Below are positions 45,214-54,692 of a stretch of 64,000 nt of DNA, piece after piece. A program made the translations under genes and the position numbers. The stretch is taken from the NCBI GenBank assembly GCA_020634975.1, contig JACKAQ010000002.1:682001-746000 (forward strand). The letters are read 5' to 3'. The notes below the pieces were generated by a model, which worked only from the letters and a program-made list of their open reading frames with translations, was not told the origin of the DNA and did not search any database. Every line of letters begins with the position of its first letter. Within the stretch, counting starts at the first letter, position 1. The DNA is from JACKAQ01 sp020634975 [NCBI: Calditrichia bacterium]. GTDB lineage: Bacteria; Calditrichota; Calditrichia; RBG-13-44-9.

Positions 45214-46848
45214 CTACCAGAAAATGGCGTATAAAACCACCAGAACCAGCAAAATGCTGTATGCGCTGATGTTAAAAGCCGGTCCGGTTTTGAAGATGCT
45301 GGCTTTCAGCTCGATGCCTTTCGGATCGTCATATTCCGAACTGGTTAGGCTTACACCGGCGATAATCACCATTGTAATCAACATTGTATACAGCATTTGA
45401 TCCATAAATGGTAGTTCTAAAGCCGGATTTTTGAGCAAAAATGCCACCAAAATCGAAGAAATCACGCCGACAATCGCGCCTTGGTTGGTTGCTTTTTTCC
45501 AGAACAATCCCATCATAAATACGGCGAGAATGCCGGGGCTAACCAATCCGGTGTATTCCTGAATGTATTGGAACATTTGGGGAATATTTCCCATTACCGG
45601 CGCCATCGCCACGGCAATCAGCAATGCTGCGGCAGCGGTCAGGCGACCGACTGTTACCAGCGTTTTTTCGGATGCGCTTTTGTTGATATAAGGCTTGAAA
45701 ATATCCATTGTGAAAATGGTCGATGTCGAATTGAGCATCGATGCCAGCGATGAAACAATCGCGGCGGTCAGCGCTGCCAATACCAAACCTTTCAATCCGG
45801 TCGGGATGAAATAACTGATCAGCCACGGATAAGCTTTATCATAATTAATCCCGCCGCTGCCATTTGAAAATGCTTCCTGTACGCCGGGGATAACTGCGGT
45901 TCCTTCCGGCTGGCTGAACATCACATACGCCACGATTCCGGGGATAACCACAATCAATGGAATAATCAGTTTGAGAAATGCGGCAAAAGCAATGCCGCGC
46001 TGGGCTTCTTTTATCGATTTGGCAGCCAGCGTTCGCTGAATAATATACTGGTTAAATCCCCAATAATAGAGGTTTGCGACCCACATCCCGCCAACCAGAA
46101 CGGCTATTCCCGGCAGATTAGAAAACTCCGGGTTATCTTTTTGTAAAATCATGTGGAATTTGTCGCCGGCCTGATTGTAAATATGCGACAACCCGTTAAA
46201 AATGCCACCTTCCGGTGTTACATGGTTTAGCGCAATTACTGTGGTGATCAATCCGCCGATGACCAACAGAATTACCTGCAGAACATCTGTCCATGCAACT
46301 GCGGAAAGTCCGCCATACAGCGAATACGCTGCGGCGATAAATGCCAACCCTAATATCGCGTAAAAAATCATGCTGCCATCGCCGGTACCGATGATGGTGT
46401 CAATAGCCTTGCCCCCCAAAAAGAGCACCGAGGTCAGGTTGACAAAAATAAACAATGCCACCCAAAACACAGCCAAAATGGTTTTCAGGTTGGTGCTGAA
46501 CCGTTTCTCGATAAATTCGGGAATGGTGTACAGCTCTTTTTCGATAAAGATCGGCAGGAAATATTTGCCGACGATAATCAGCGTTATTGCCGCCATCCAT
46601 TCGTATGATGCAATCGCCAAACCGATCGCAAAACCGGAGCCGGACATGCCGATAAACTGCTCCGCAGAAATATTGGCAGCAATTAAAGATGCGCCAATTG
46701 CCCACCACGGCAATGCTTTGCTGGCCAAAAAGTAATCCTTGGAATCTTTCTGATGTCCTTTTTTATCTCTGGAAACCCACAGCCCGAGACCGACGATTCC
46801 CAAAATGTAGCTGATGAACACCGCATAATCAATTGTTGAAAATTCCAT
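45214..46848 (-). CDS. Sodium:solute symporter (SSS/SGLT family)
   Basis: A 544-residue inner-membrane transporter with about 13-14 helices. SSS-family marks are DYAVFISYILGIVGLGLWVS, the KDYFLASKALPWWAIGASLI then AANISAEQFIGMSGSGFA segment, and YSLYGGLSAVAWTDVLQ. The length and the AAAIVSSLASMLNSTSTIFT helix (Na2-site serines) point to the SGLT-like sugar group. AAGGATTTTAT precedes the ATG. It is the last gene of the glucan locus, so glucose or a similar sugar is the likely cargo, imported with Na+. Confidence 0.93.
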   Translation of the reverse strand: MEFSTIDYAVFISYILGIVGLGLWVSRDKKGHQKDSKDYFLASKALPWWAIGASLIAANISAEQFIGMSGSGFAIGLAIASYEWMAAITLIIVGKYFLPIFIEKELYTIPEFIEKRFSTNLKTILAVFWVALFIFVNLTSVLFLGGKAIDTIIGTGDGSMIFYAILGLAFIAAAYSLYGGLSAVAWTDVLQVILLVIGGLITTVIALNHVTPEGGIFNGLSHIYNQAGDKFHMILQKDNPEFSNLPGIAVLVGGMWVANLYYWGFNQYIIQRTLAAKSIKEAQRGIAFAAFLKLIIPLIVVIPGIVAYVMFSQPEGTAVIPGVQEAFSNGSGGINYDKAYPWLISYFIPTGLKGLVLAALTAAIVSSLASMLNSTSTIFTMDIFKPYINKSASEKTLVTVGRLTAAAALLIAVAMAPVMGNIPQMFQYIQEYTGLVSPGILAVFMMGLFWKKATNQGAIVGVISSILVAFLLKNPALELPFMDQMLYTMLITMVIIAGVSLTSSEYDDPKGIELKASIFKTGPAFNISAYSILLVLVVLYAIFW

Positions 46849-46932
46849 ATAAAATCCTTAGTTACAGTGTGTTATGTTTAACTTCCGCAAACCAATCGTG
46901 ATACATGCGCGCTTCAGTTTTCGCGAAATCAA

Positions 46933-49197
46933 TTATTCGCTGGTTTGTTGTAATGTGAAAATTGCAGATTGATCACCAATCGTTATTCTGAAATCCCCGG
47001 GTTCCACAACCCTGCGGTTCTGGCGATCGTGAAATGCCAAATCCGCTTCGTTTAAGGTGAAGGAAACTGTTTTGCTTTCGCCCGGTTGCAGCTCAATTTT
47101 GGAGAACCTTTTCAGTTGTTTCACCGGCGGGGAAATGGAGCGAACCAGATCGCTGAGATACAGCTCCACGCTTTCTTTTCCGGCAATGGCACCGGTATTT
47201 TTAACGGTTACGGACACATTTATAGGTTGCCCGTCTTCCACTTTGGGATTGGCAATTGCCAAATCGCTGTATGCGAAAGTGGTGTAACTTAAGCCGTAAC
47301 CGAATTCCCACAGCGGATTGCGTTTATTGAGATTGTCATGAATTTCGATCGGTTTGGAATCGTACGTAACCAGATCATTAACGTAACGGGGATAGGTGTA
47401 GGGCAATTTTCCCGACGGATTTACGTTACCGAACAGCACATCGGCAATGGCCTGACCACCTTCGTTGCCCGGCAAATACGCCAGCAAAATGCCATTTGCG
47501 CCATCGACAATCGGCGTGATTATTCGCGGGCGACCCTCAATCAGCACCAGCACCACCGGTTTTCCGGTTGCCTGAATCGCGGTTGCGAGATCGAGCTGTG
47601 CTTTTGGCAAATTCAAATCGTTGATATTTCCCGGAGTTTCGCAATAGGGCATTTCGCCGAGGCAAATAATGGCGACATCCGATTGTTGCGCGGCTGCAAT
47701 TGCGGCGGGAATATCCACGGCAACATCGTATTCGCTGCCGGGCAAATAGGTCACGTTCGCTTTCCCGACGGTTTGCTCGATCGCTTCCAGAACTGTTTGT
47801 TTTTCCTGAGGATAGAAGGCTTCTTCATTGCCCTGCCAGGTGTATGACCATCCGCCGTTCAACACTTTCAGCAGATTGGCGGTCGGTCCGGTCAGCAGCA
47901 CTTTTGCCGATTTTGACAGCGGTAAAACGCCATCGTTTTTCAACAGCGTCATCGCTTCGCGGGCTGCGTTCAGGCTGGCTTCGGCGGATGCGGCTGTCGC
48001 CACCAGTTTTTTGGCGTTTTTATCTGGATAGGCATTATCAAATAATCCCAACTGAAATTTAACCATTAAAATACGGGAAACCGCATCGTCAATCCGCGAA
48101 AGGGGCACGCTGCCTTCGTTCACCAATTCCAGCAGCTGATCGTAAAAGCTGAAATCATACGGCACCATGCTCATATCGATACCTGCCATCACCGCCATCC
48201 GCACAGCTTCTTTTGGCGTTGAAGCAACCATGTCGCGGTCGTATAACCGTTTGATATCTTCCCAATCGCTAACCACAAATCCTTTGAAACCGAGTTCATT
48301 TTTGAGCACTTCCGTTAACAGGTAATGATCACTATGTGTCGGAATACCGTTGATTTCACCGGAATTGACCATCACGGTATGCACACCGGCTTCAACCGCT
48401 GCTTTAAACGACGGCAGGAATAAATCGCGCATCATCCGTTCGGGAATCCATGCCGGCGTGCGATCTTTTCCGGACAGTGGGAAGCTGTATCCGAGGTAAT
48501 GCTTGATACACGCCGCCACGCGATCCGCATCGCTGATGGTATTGTTTTCACCTTCCGTGCCGTTCACATACGCAACACCCATTTGGGAAGCGAGATAGGG
48601 ATCTTCCCCAAATGTTTCCCACATGCGCGGCCACAGCGGATTGCGGCCAACACCCAACACCGGATTAAAATTCCACGGAATGCCGGCAGCCCGCGTTTCC
48701 ATTGCGGTGATGTGCGCGGCATGGTGCACCAGTTCGGGATTACGGGCGGCAGCCATGGCAATTGCCTGCGGAAACAGCGTGGCTTCGCTGATATAATTTG
48801 AGCCGTGAATGGCATCGATGCCGTACATAACCGGGATTTTTAATCGTGATTGTTTTGTGGCAACATTCTGAATTTCGGTGATCAGCGATTGCCATTCGTC
48901 AAAACTCAATGCTTTATCGTAAACGTTCAACAACGATCCGACATGCTTTTCCAGGATTGCGAATGCCAGTTTATCCTTATCCAATTGATATTTAGTATCG
49001 TGCCAACCACGTTGTCTGGACACGGTTTGGATGGTAACCTGGGTCATTTGCCCGACTTTTTCTTCGATGGTCATTTTCGACAACAGCGATTGCACTTTTG
49101 CCGAAACATCGTTTTTGGGCTGTGCAAAACCTACAGAATTTATCAGAACAAATATTGAAAATAAAATACTAACCGGGCGTAAATATTGCCATTTCAT
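46933..49197 (-). CDS. Glycoside hydrolase family 3 protein (beta-glucosidase type), copy 1
   Basis: Exported GH3 enzyme of about 754 residues. Signal peptide MKWQYLRPVSILFSIFVLIN then SVGFAQ. The (beta/alpha)8 domain covers about residues 35-370 with the substrate motif EDPYLASQMGVAYVNG and the nucleophile Asp in LGFKGFVVSDWEDI. The second alpha/beta domain (VAIICLGEMPYCETPGNIND, LVLIEGRPRIITPIVD) and a C-terminal fibronectin-III-like domain (SVTVKNTGAIAGKESVELYL) follow. Start is the ATG at 49197, 8 bases after GGAG; an ATG at 49215 overlaps that site. It has no T9SS tail and so probably works in the periplasm, splitting beta-glucosides. Confidence 0.95.
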   Translation of the reverse strand: MKWQYLRPVSILFSIFVLINSVGFAQPKNDVSAKVQSLLSKMTIEEKVGQMTQVTIQTVSRQRGWHDTKYQLDKDKLAFAILEKHVGSLLNVYDKALSFDEWQSLITEIQNVATKQSRLKIPVMYGIDAIHGSNYISEATLFPQAIAMAAARNPELVHHAAHITAMETRAAGIPWNFNPVLGVGRNPLWPRMWETFGEDPYLASQMGVAYVNGTEGENNTISDADRVAACIKHYLGYSFPLSGKDRTPAWIPERMMRDLFLPSFKAAVEAGVHTVMVNSGEINGIPTHSDHYLLTEVLKNELGFKGFVVSDWEDIKRLYDRDMVASTPKEAVRMAVMAGIDMSMVPYDFSFYDQLLELVNEGSVPLSRIDDAVSRILMVKFQLGLFDNAYPDKNAKKLVATAASAEASLNAAREAMTLLKNDGVLPLSKSAKVLLTGPTANLLKVLNGGWSYTWQGNEEAFYPQEKQTVLEAIEQTVGKANVTYLPGSEYDVAVDIPAAIAAAQQSDVAIICLGEMPYCETPGNINDLNLPKAQLDLATAIQATGKPVVLVLIEGRPRIITPIVDGANGILLAYLPGNEGGQAIADVLFGNVNPSGKLPYTYPRYVNDLVTYDSKPIEIHDNLNKRNPLWEFGYGLSYTTFAYSDLAIANPKVEDGQPINVSVTVKNTGAIAGKESVELYLSDLVRSISPPVKQLKRFSKIELQPGESKTVSFTLNEADLAFHDRQNRRVVEPGDFRITIGDQSAIFTLQQTSE

Positions 49198-49266
49198 CAA
49201 AATATCTCCGAACATTCAATTTATTTATTGATCAAATAATCCGTCAAAAATCAGCCGACAACCCGT

Positions 49267-51519
49267 TTATTTTAGCTCAAATGAGCCGGTCAAACCTTCC
49301 TGTGAGTTGCCACCGACCATAACATCAAATGTTCCCGGTTCGACCACAAATTCACCCTGACTCGTGTAAAAACCGAGTTCCTTTGCGGTTAATGTGAATG
49401 CTACCGAACGTGATTCACCGGGAATAAGATGGAATTTGGAGAATCCTTTCAATTCCTTCACCGGACGAACCTCGCTGGCAACCCTGTCCCGGATGTAAAG
49501 CTGGGCAACTTCTTCTCCGGAAAATTCGCCGGTATTTTTGACGGTTACCTGCACTGCGATGTTTTTACTGTCTGTTGCATCGATTTTCAAATTTGAATAT
49601 TCAAATGTTGTGTAGCTCAACCCAAAACCGAACGGATACAGCGGCGCGTTCGATTCGTCGCTGTAATGCGACCAGAATACCATTTCTTCGGGATTCGGTC
49701 TGCCGGTATTCAAATGATTGTAATAAATCGGGATTTGGCCGACGCTACGCGGGAAAGTCATCGGCAATTTGCCGGACGGGTTGTAATCGCCGAACAGCAC
49801 CTGTGCGATGGCGTTTCCGCTTTGCGTTCCCAATTGCCACGTTTCCAGAATTGCGGGTATATTTTCCGCAGCCCAGGGAATCGCTAACGGGCGACCGTTC
49901 ATCAGCACCAGTACAATATTTTTGTTTACCGCGAAAACGGCTTCCAGCAATTCCTGCTGAACACCGGGTAACCCGATTTTGGTGCGGCTCCGGGCTTCGC
50001 CGGAATGGAATCCGTGTTCGCCAAGCACCATTATCACAACGTCGGATTTTTTCGCGAGGTTGACAGCATCGGGAAATCCGCTTTTGTCAGTTTCGTTGAT
50101 ATTGAGTTCGCGAATAAATGAAACCTCGCCGATGGTAACATCTGCACCTTTGGCGTATGTTACCGATTTGGTATATTGCTGCAGCCCTTCGAGAACAGAA
50201 ACTGCGGTACCGTCATCTGACCCGATTCGCCAACTGCCGAGCGGGCTGGTTTTGTCGTCCGCCAATGCGCCGATAACCGCGATTTTTTTCTGCGATTTTT
50301 TGACCGGCAGTAACCCGTTCTCATTTTTCAACAAAACGATGGATTTTTTAGCCATATCCAGCACAGCAGCGTGGTGATCTTTGTGGTAAATCAGCGTTTT
50401 TTCCCGTTCTTCATCGCAATATCGGTAGGGATCATCAAATAATCCGAGTTCGAATTTGACCCGCAAAATCCGCCGCACGGCGTCATCGACAACTGCGACA
50501 TCCACTTTCCCGGATTCAACCAGATGTTTCAAATGTTTGACGTAAATCAGCGACATCATATCCATATCAGAACCGGCGTTGACTGCTAATTCGGCAGCAT
50601 GTAATGAATCGGTCGCAAAACCGTGCATCACCAATTCGGAGCCTGATGCCCAATCGGAAACGATGAACCCGTTGAATTGCCATTTATCCTTTAAAATATC
50701 GCGTTGCAAAAAAGAACTGGCGGTTGCCGGAGTGCCGTTCAGCGTATTGAAAGCGTTCATGAATGTGCGAACATTGCTTTCCGCAGCAGCTTTAAAGGGT
50801 GGTAAGACCACATTATATAATGTAGAAAGGCTGATATCGACGGTGTTGTATTCGCGTCCGGCTTCTCCGAAACCGTATCCGGCGAAGTGTTTGGCACATG
50901 CGGCGATGGTGTTTGTTGCCGCCAAGTCATCCCCCTGAAAACCTTTAACTCGCGCAACTGCGATTTTTGCACCCAAATACGGATCTTCTCCGGCGCCTTC
51001 CATCACTCTGCCCCAACGGGCATCGCGGGAGATATCGACCATTGGCGCAAAAGTCCAGTTGATGCCAACGGCGGATGCTTCGGTTGCCGCTACGCGGGCA
51101 GATTTTTCGATCGCTGCCAGATCCCAGCTTGCGGCTTCTGCTAACGGAATCGGTGCCAGCGTTTTGTGTCCGTGAATAACATCCAAACCGAAAATCAACG
51201 GTATACCCAGCCGGGATTCTTCGACTGCCACACGCTGAAATTCCCGGACATTTTTTGCCCCGCGCACGCTCAGCATCGAGCCGACCAAACCGCTTTTCAA
51301 ATGATCGTATTTCTCTTTCGCGCCGCCATCTTGCGGGACGGGTCCAGTAACTTCCCAAAAACTGGAATATTGGTTCATCTGACCCACTTTTTCATCGAGG
51401 GTCATTTTTTTTAGCAGTGATTCGACCTTGGTATCGATATCATCTGTTTGTCCAATTGTGTTGGTAATCATAAATAACAACAGTATTCCCGATAAACGTA
51501 TGACAATTTTGGATTTCAT
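49267..51519 (-). CDS. Glycoside hydrolase family 3 protein (BglX-like), copy 2
   Basis: Second GH3 enzyme, 750 residues, with signal peptide (IVIRLSGILLLFMITNTIGQ). Domain order is as in its neighbour. The nucleophile Asp is in FNGFIVSDWASGSELVMHG; other marks are GLDVIHGHKTLAPIPLAEAA, GEDPYLGAKIAVARVKGF and the C-terminal IAVQVTVKNTGEFSGEEVA. Overall it is closer to E. coli BglX (periplasmic beta-glucosidase) than copy 1, so the two probably differ in chain-length or linkage preference and are not a recent duplication. It lacks a T9SS tail. It precedes copy 1 in transcription. Confidence 0.95.
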   Translation of the reverse strand: MKSKIVIRLSGILLLFMITNTIGQTDDIDTKVESLLKKMTLDEKVGQMNQYSSFWEVTGPVPQDGGAKEKYDHLKSGLVGSMLSVRGAKNVREFQRVAVEESRLGIPLIFGLDVIHGHKTLAPIPLAEAASWDLAAIEKSARVAATEASAVGINWTFAPMVDISRDARWGRVMEGAGEDPYLGAKIAVARVKGFQGDDLAATNTIAACAKHFAGYGFGEAGREYNTVDISLSTLYNVVLPPFKAAAESNVRTFMNAFNTLNGTPATASSFLQRDILKDKWQFNGFIVSDWASGSELVMHGFATDSLHAAELAVNAGSDMDMMSLIYVKHLKHLVESGKVDVAVVDDAVRRILRVKFELGLFDDPYRYCDEEREKTLIYHKDHHAAVLDMAKKSIVLLKNENGLLPVKKSQKKIAVIGALADDKTSPLGSWRIGSDDGTAVSVLEGLQQYTKSVTYAKGADVTIGEVSFIRELNINETDKSGFPDAVNLAKKSDVVIMVLGEHGFHSGEARSRTKIGLPGVQQELLEAVFAVNKNIVLVLMNGRPLAIPWAAENIPAILETWQLGTQSGNAIAQVLFGDYNPSGKLPMTFPRSVGQIPIYYNHLNTGRPNPEEMVFWSHYSDESNAPLYPFGFGLSYTTFEYSNLKIDATDSKNIAVQVTVKNTGEFSGEEVAQLYIRDRVASEVRPVKELKGFSKFHLIPGESRSVAFTLTAKELGFYTSQGEFVVEPGTFDVMVGGNSQEGLTGSFELK

Positions 51520-51598
51520 AGTAAATAGTTTCTAATATATGAGTGTTAGTTGAAATATGGAACCCGAATTATTAACTATCTGAGGCAATTACAAAAGA

Positions 51599-53623
51599 TC
51601 ATTTCAACAGCACCATCGAACGAATTTGGCGTTCCGAATGGCTTTTCAGTTCAAAATGGTAGGTGCCGGAGCTGAGCAGTTCGCCATTATCACCGGTGCC
51701 GCGCCAAATAAATTGATGCGTCCCGGGTTGCAGCCCGGCAAATTTTTCCTGCCGGACAATTTGACCGAGGGCGTTGTAAATGTTCAATTCAACATCCGAA
51801 TCGCGAAGCAACTCGAACGGAATTGTTGTATCGTTATTAAAAGGGTTGGGGTAATTCTGCTGCAGGTTAAAACGGGTAGGGGAGCGCATCCCGGTATCTG
51901 GATCATCTAAAATACCATTCGCCGAAGTATTGTAAAAATAACCACTTAACACAACTAACGGCGAATTCCAGTAAATGGCGACTTCGTTGGATGCATAACT
52001 ACCGAGATCATCGATGTAACACAGTGCCGGTGGCGTATTTTCATCGAAATGCCCCTGCAATACGTCATCGTTGAGATACTCGTTCGGTCCGCCGGCCAAA
52101 AGTCCCGGGATCGGTTCAGCAATATTATCTGCTTCGGATTGCCGGTGATGAATGTGCATTGGGTGCATTTCGCCAATGCCGGTCAAAAAACTGATGTTGT
52201 GTGCGTTCACCCCCAAATTGTAGTTGAGCTGGTCCAACGCTGCCGCACGAAACTCGCTATTTCCGGTTTTGTGCCAGCCAAACAGCAACATAAGTCCGCG
52301 ATTGAGCACATTTCCGTTACTGCCCCAAACATATTCGCCGGGGTTAATGGATACATGGAACCCGTTAGTGTTGCGGTAGCCGAGCAGCGTGTTGCAATAA
52401 GAATTGAGCGAATTGCCGAGCAACGTAACGATTCCCGAATTGGCGGAGGGCTGATCGCTGTAAAGATATGTGATGAGTGCCAATGCGTTCACATTTTGCC
52501 AACCAGCTTCCGAGGAAAACAAACCGGATTGGGAATAATTGTTGACAAAATAGGAATTGTAGGCAGATTCACCGGTGGTTTCGAACAATTCTGCGGCTGC
52601 CCACAATCGCTCATCGCGATCGTTGCCGTCGCCATATTGCCCGGTTACCGTGCCTTGCGGATTTTGGAATCCGCCGGGCGGAACGATTGCTGGATTTGCC
52701 TGCAGGAAAGCCCATGCATTCTGAGCGGCGGAGAGGCATTGGTTTGCAAATGTAGAATCGTATTCCGAAAACAGCCGTGCACCGCGCGCCAATGCAGCGG
52801 CCGCCGCGCCGGTTGCGGTGCTGGAAATCTGATAAATAAACCGTTGGGAATTATCCGTTCCCGGCATAATGAAACCGGCGAAGTTTTCGGGAGTCAGCTT
52901 GTGGTAAATGCCGCCGGAGGCATCCTGCATATTCATCAACCAGCCGAGCGCGAACCGGGCTTCGTCGAGAATATCCGGTACACCGTTGCCGCTTTCCGGA
53001 ATTTCCAGATCATCCTGCGCAAATTTTTCCGGAAAGTATTCGTTCGCCAGCAATAATTGACCGGCGGTGACCGCAGCGGGACCGCTGTATTTTCCGAAAT
53101 CGCCGGCATCGTGCCAGCTGTTTCGCGCCAACCGAAAACCGCTTTGACCGGTGGAAGTGTGCAAAAATCCGTCTGCCTGATGGCATTTTGCCCGTGCGTA
53201 TTCACCGGCGAAATCGCCAACCAGATCTATCCCGCATCGCTGATAATAAAACGATTTCAGCGATTTGTAATACACATCCCGGTAAACGGTATCTGCAATA
53301 ACAAAAGGCGCACTTTGCAGCGCGCCGATGTTAATCCGGTATTCCCCGGAAAGTTGTAAATTGCTGAAGTCACCGCGATAGAGCGTCATACCCGTTGCCG
53401 GATCGTTACTGCGGAACAACGGCAATGTGCCGGAAAAAACGGTTTGTCCGCTGTTCTCATCGATCACTGCAAATTCGCTGGCTGTTGAAGTGGAGAATAC
53501 AAATTTGGGTGCATCGGGCAGGTAACCCATTTGATTTACAAACACCTGCCCGAACATCCAGGAGGTCACACCCAACAGAAAGAATAGCGTTAAAAGCAAC
53601 AGTCTTGTGTAGCTTTTTTTCAT
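51599..53623 (-). CDS. GH9 endoglucanase with CelD-type Ig domain and T9SS sorting domain
   Basis: Secreted cellulase of 674 residues. Signal peptide about 1-26. An N-terminal Ig-like (CelD_N) domain contains VNQMGYLPDAPKFVFS. The GH9 (alpha/alpha)6 barrel has the base Asp in SWHDAGDFGKYSGPAAVTAG, a C-terminal histidine motif in HPMHIHHRQS, and the acid Glu in SYASNEVAIYWNSPLVVLSG. The last ~85 residues are a T9SS type A sorting domain: FNLQQNYPNPFNNDTTIPFE, LNIYNALGQIVRQEKFAGLQ, RQIRSMVLLK. It cuts internal beta-1,4-glucan bonds at the cell surface or outside. Its ATG overlaps the PorV-like stop by one base (TGATG). Confidence 0.96.
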   Translation of the reverse strand: MKKSYTRLLLLTLFFLLGVTSWMFGQVFVNQMGYLPDAPKFVFSTSTASEFAVIDENSGQTVFSGTLPLFRSNDPATGMTLYRGDFSNLQLSGEYRINIGALQSAPFVIADTVYRDVYYKSLKSFYYQRCGIDLVGDFAGEYARAKCHQADGFLHTSTGQSGFRLARNSWHDAGDFGKYSGPAAVTAGQLLLANEYFPEKFAQDDLEIPESGNGVPDILDEARFALGWLMNMQDASGGIYHKLTPENFAGFIMPGTDNSQRFIYQISSTATGAAAAALARGARLFSEYDSTFANQCLSAAQNAWAFLQANPAIVPPGGFQNPQGTVTGQYGDGNDRDERLWAAAELFETTGESAYNSYFVNNYSQSGLFSSEAGWQNVNALALITYLYSDQPSANSGIVTLLGNSLNSYCNTLLGYRNTNGFHVSINPGEYVWGSNGNVLNRGLMLLFGWHKTGNSEFRAAALDQLNYNLGVNAHNISFLTGIGEMHPMHIHHRQSEADNIAEPIPGLLAGGPNEYLNDDVLQGHFDENTPPALCYIDDLGSYASNEVAIYWNSPLVVLSGYFYNTSANGILDDPDTGMRSPTRFNLQQNYPNPFNNDTTIPFELLRDSDVELNIYNALGQIVRQEKFAGLQPGTHQFIWRGTGDNGELLSSGTYHFELKSHSERQIRSMVLLK

Positions 53624-54648
53624 CAGAAATCAATCCCGAGTGAGTATTTCTGAACGTTTTCCAACAATCCGAAATCTGCGTATGCGAAATCGAACCGGAG
53701 CAACACGTTGCCCAAAACGGGATAATTTAAGCCCATGCCAAACGAGAACGATTCTTCTGTGCTATCCAGAAACAGGCTGCGATAACCAGCACGTAATGCA
53801 AATCGGCGGGCAAAAAGATATTCCGCACCAACGTTGACACTTTCGTAATCGTTGTTGGGATGCTGCGCATCGAACGAAATAACGGCCTGATGAACCGGTG
53901 TGTTCAACGCCTGATAGGTCATCCCGATTTTGAAATTGAGCGGCAGCGCCCAACGGCTGGTTTCCAGCATTGCTGTAATCCGGTCGTTGTTGCCGGAGCT
54001 GGTAACATCATAATCGTAAAGCACCCGGGCATTGTCGCCGTTCATTTGCATTTTCGAACCGAAATTAGTGAGTGCAAAACCGAGGTTCAGATTTTTGAAC
54101 GGCGTTTTGTAATGCACACCAACGTCAATTGCGATGCCGGTTGCTGTCATTTCCCATATGTATTGGTGAATAATTTTGGGATTGAAGCCGATTGAGAATT
54201 CTTCCGACAAGCTAAGGGCATACCCGATGCTGATGGCGTAATCGCCGGCATTGAATGTTTGTCCCGTTCCTTCGGGTTGATCGACGGTGGTAACATTCAT
54301 TTCGTCCATTCCCAACGCGGTTACGCTAACGCCCAAAGCGCCGTATTGCCCGAGTTGCAGAACTGCCGCAACGTAATCGAACCGGGTATCCGCAATCCAG
54401 TCGGAGTGGTTGAAAATAACGCCGCTTTGTTTCAGTTTGGCAATCCCCGCGACGTTCCAATACATCGCGCTGGGATCATCAGCCATTGCGGTAAATGCGC
54501 TGCCCATACCTAACGCGCGTCCGCCAACGCCAACTTCCAGAAATGATGCAGCGGTGGTTCCGCGTTTCGAGACATTTTCCCTGAAATTTTGTCCCATCAA
54601 CGCGCCGCTGATCAATAGTGTTATGATAAATGTGATAATGTTTCGCAT
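53623..54648 (-). CDS. PorV/PorQ-family outer-membrane protein
   Basis: A 341-residue beta-barrel protein of the PorV/PorQ family. In T9SS bacteria PorV shuttles cargo from the translocon to the attachment complex. Signal peptide about 1-20 (IITFIITLLISGALMGQ). The family start FLEVGVGGRALGMGSAFTAM then DDPSAMYWNVAGIAK is clear, as are alternating beta-strand patterns and the terminal LGIDF. It lies directly before the GH9 gene (1-base overlap) and after a large T9SS cargo gene, so it is probably a cargo-linked or locus-specific PorV paralogue. Confidence 0.9.
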   Translation of the reverse strand: MRNIITFIITLLISGALMGQNFRENVSKRGTTAASFLEVGVGGRALGMGSAFTAMADDPSAMYWNVAGIAKLKQSGVIFNHSDWIADTRFDYVAAVLQLGQYGALGVSVTALGMDEMNVTTVDQPEGTGQTFNAGDYAISIGYALSLSEEFSIGFNPKIIHQYIWEMTATGIAIDVGVHYKTPFKNLNLGFALTNFGSKMQMNGDNARVLYDYDVTSSGNNDRITAMLETSRWALPLNFKIGMTYQALNTPVHQAVISFDAQHPNNDYESVNVGAEYLFARRFALRAGYRSLFLDSTEESFSFGMGLNYPVLGNVLLRFDFAYADFGLLENVQKYSLGIDF

Positions 54649-54692
54649 CTTTAATTCATCCTCTACTGTTTTGCGATGCCGTTTTTTTGCCG

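Noticed and set aside
49197-49215. Upstream ATG of GH3 copy 1
   Set aside because: It overlaps the GGAG ribosome site used by the ATG at 49197, and the signal peptide starts at the latter.
52049-53056. 335-codon + strand frame opposite the GH9 gene
   Set aside because: Antisense shadow of the GH9 catalytic domain with no domain of its own.
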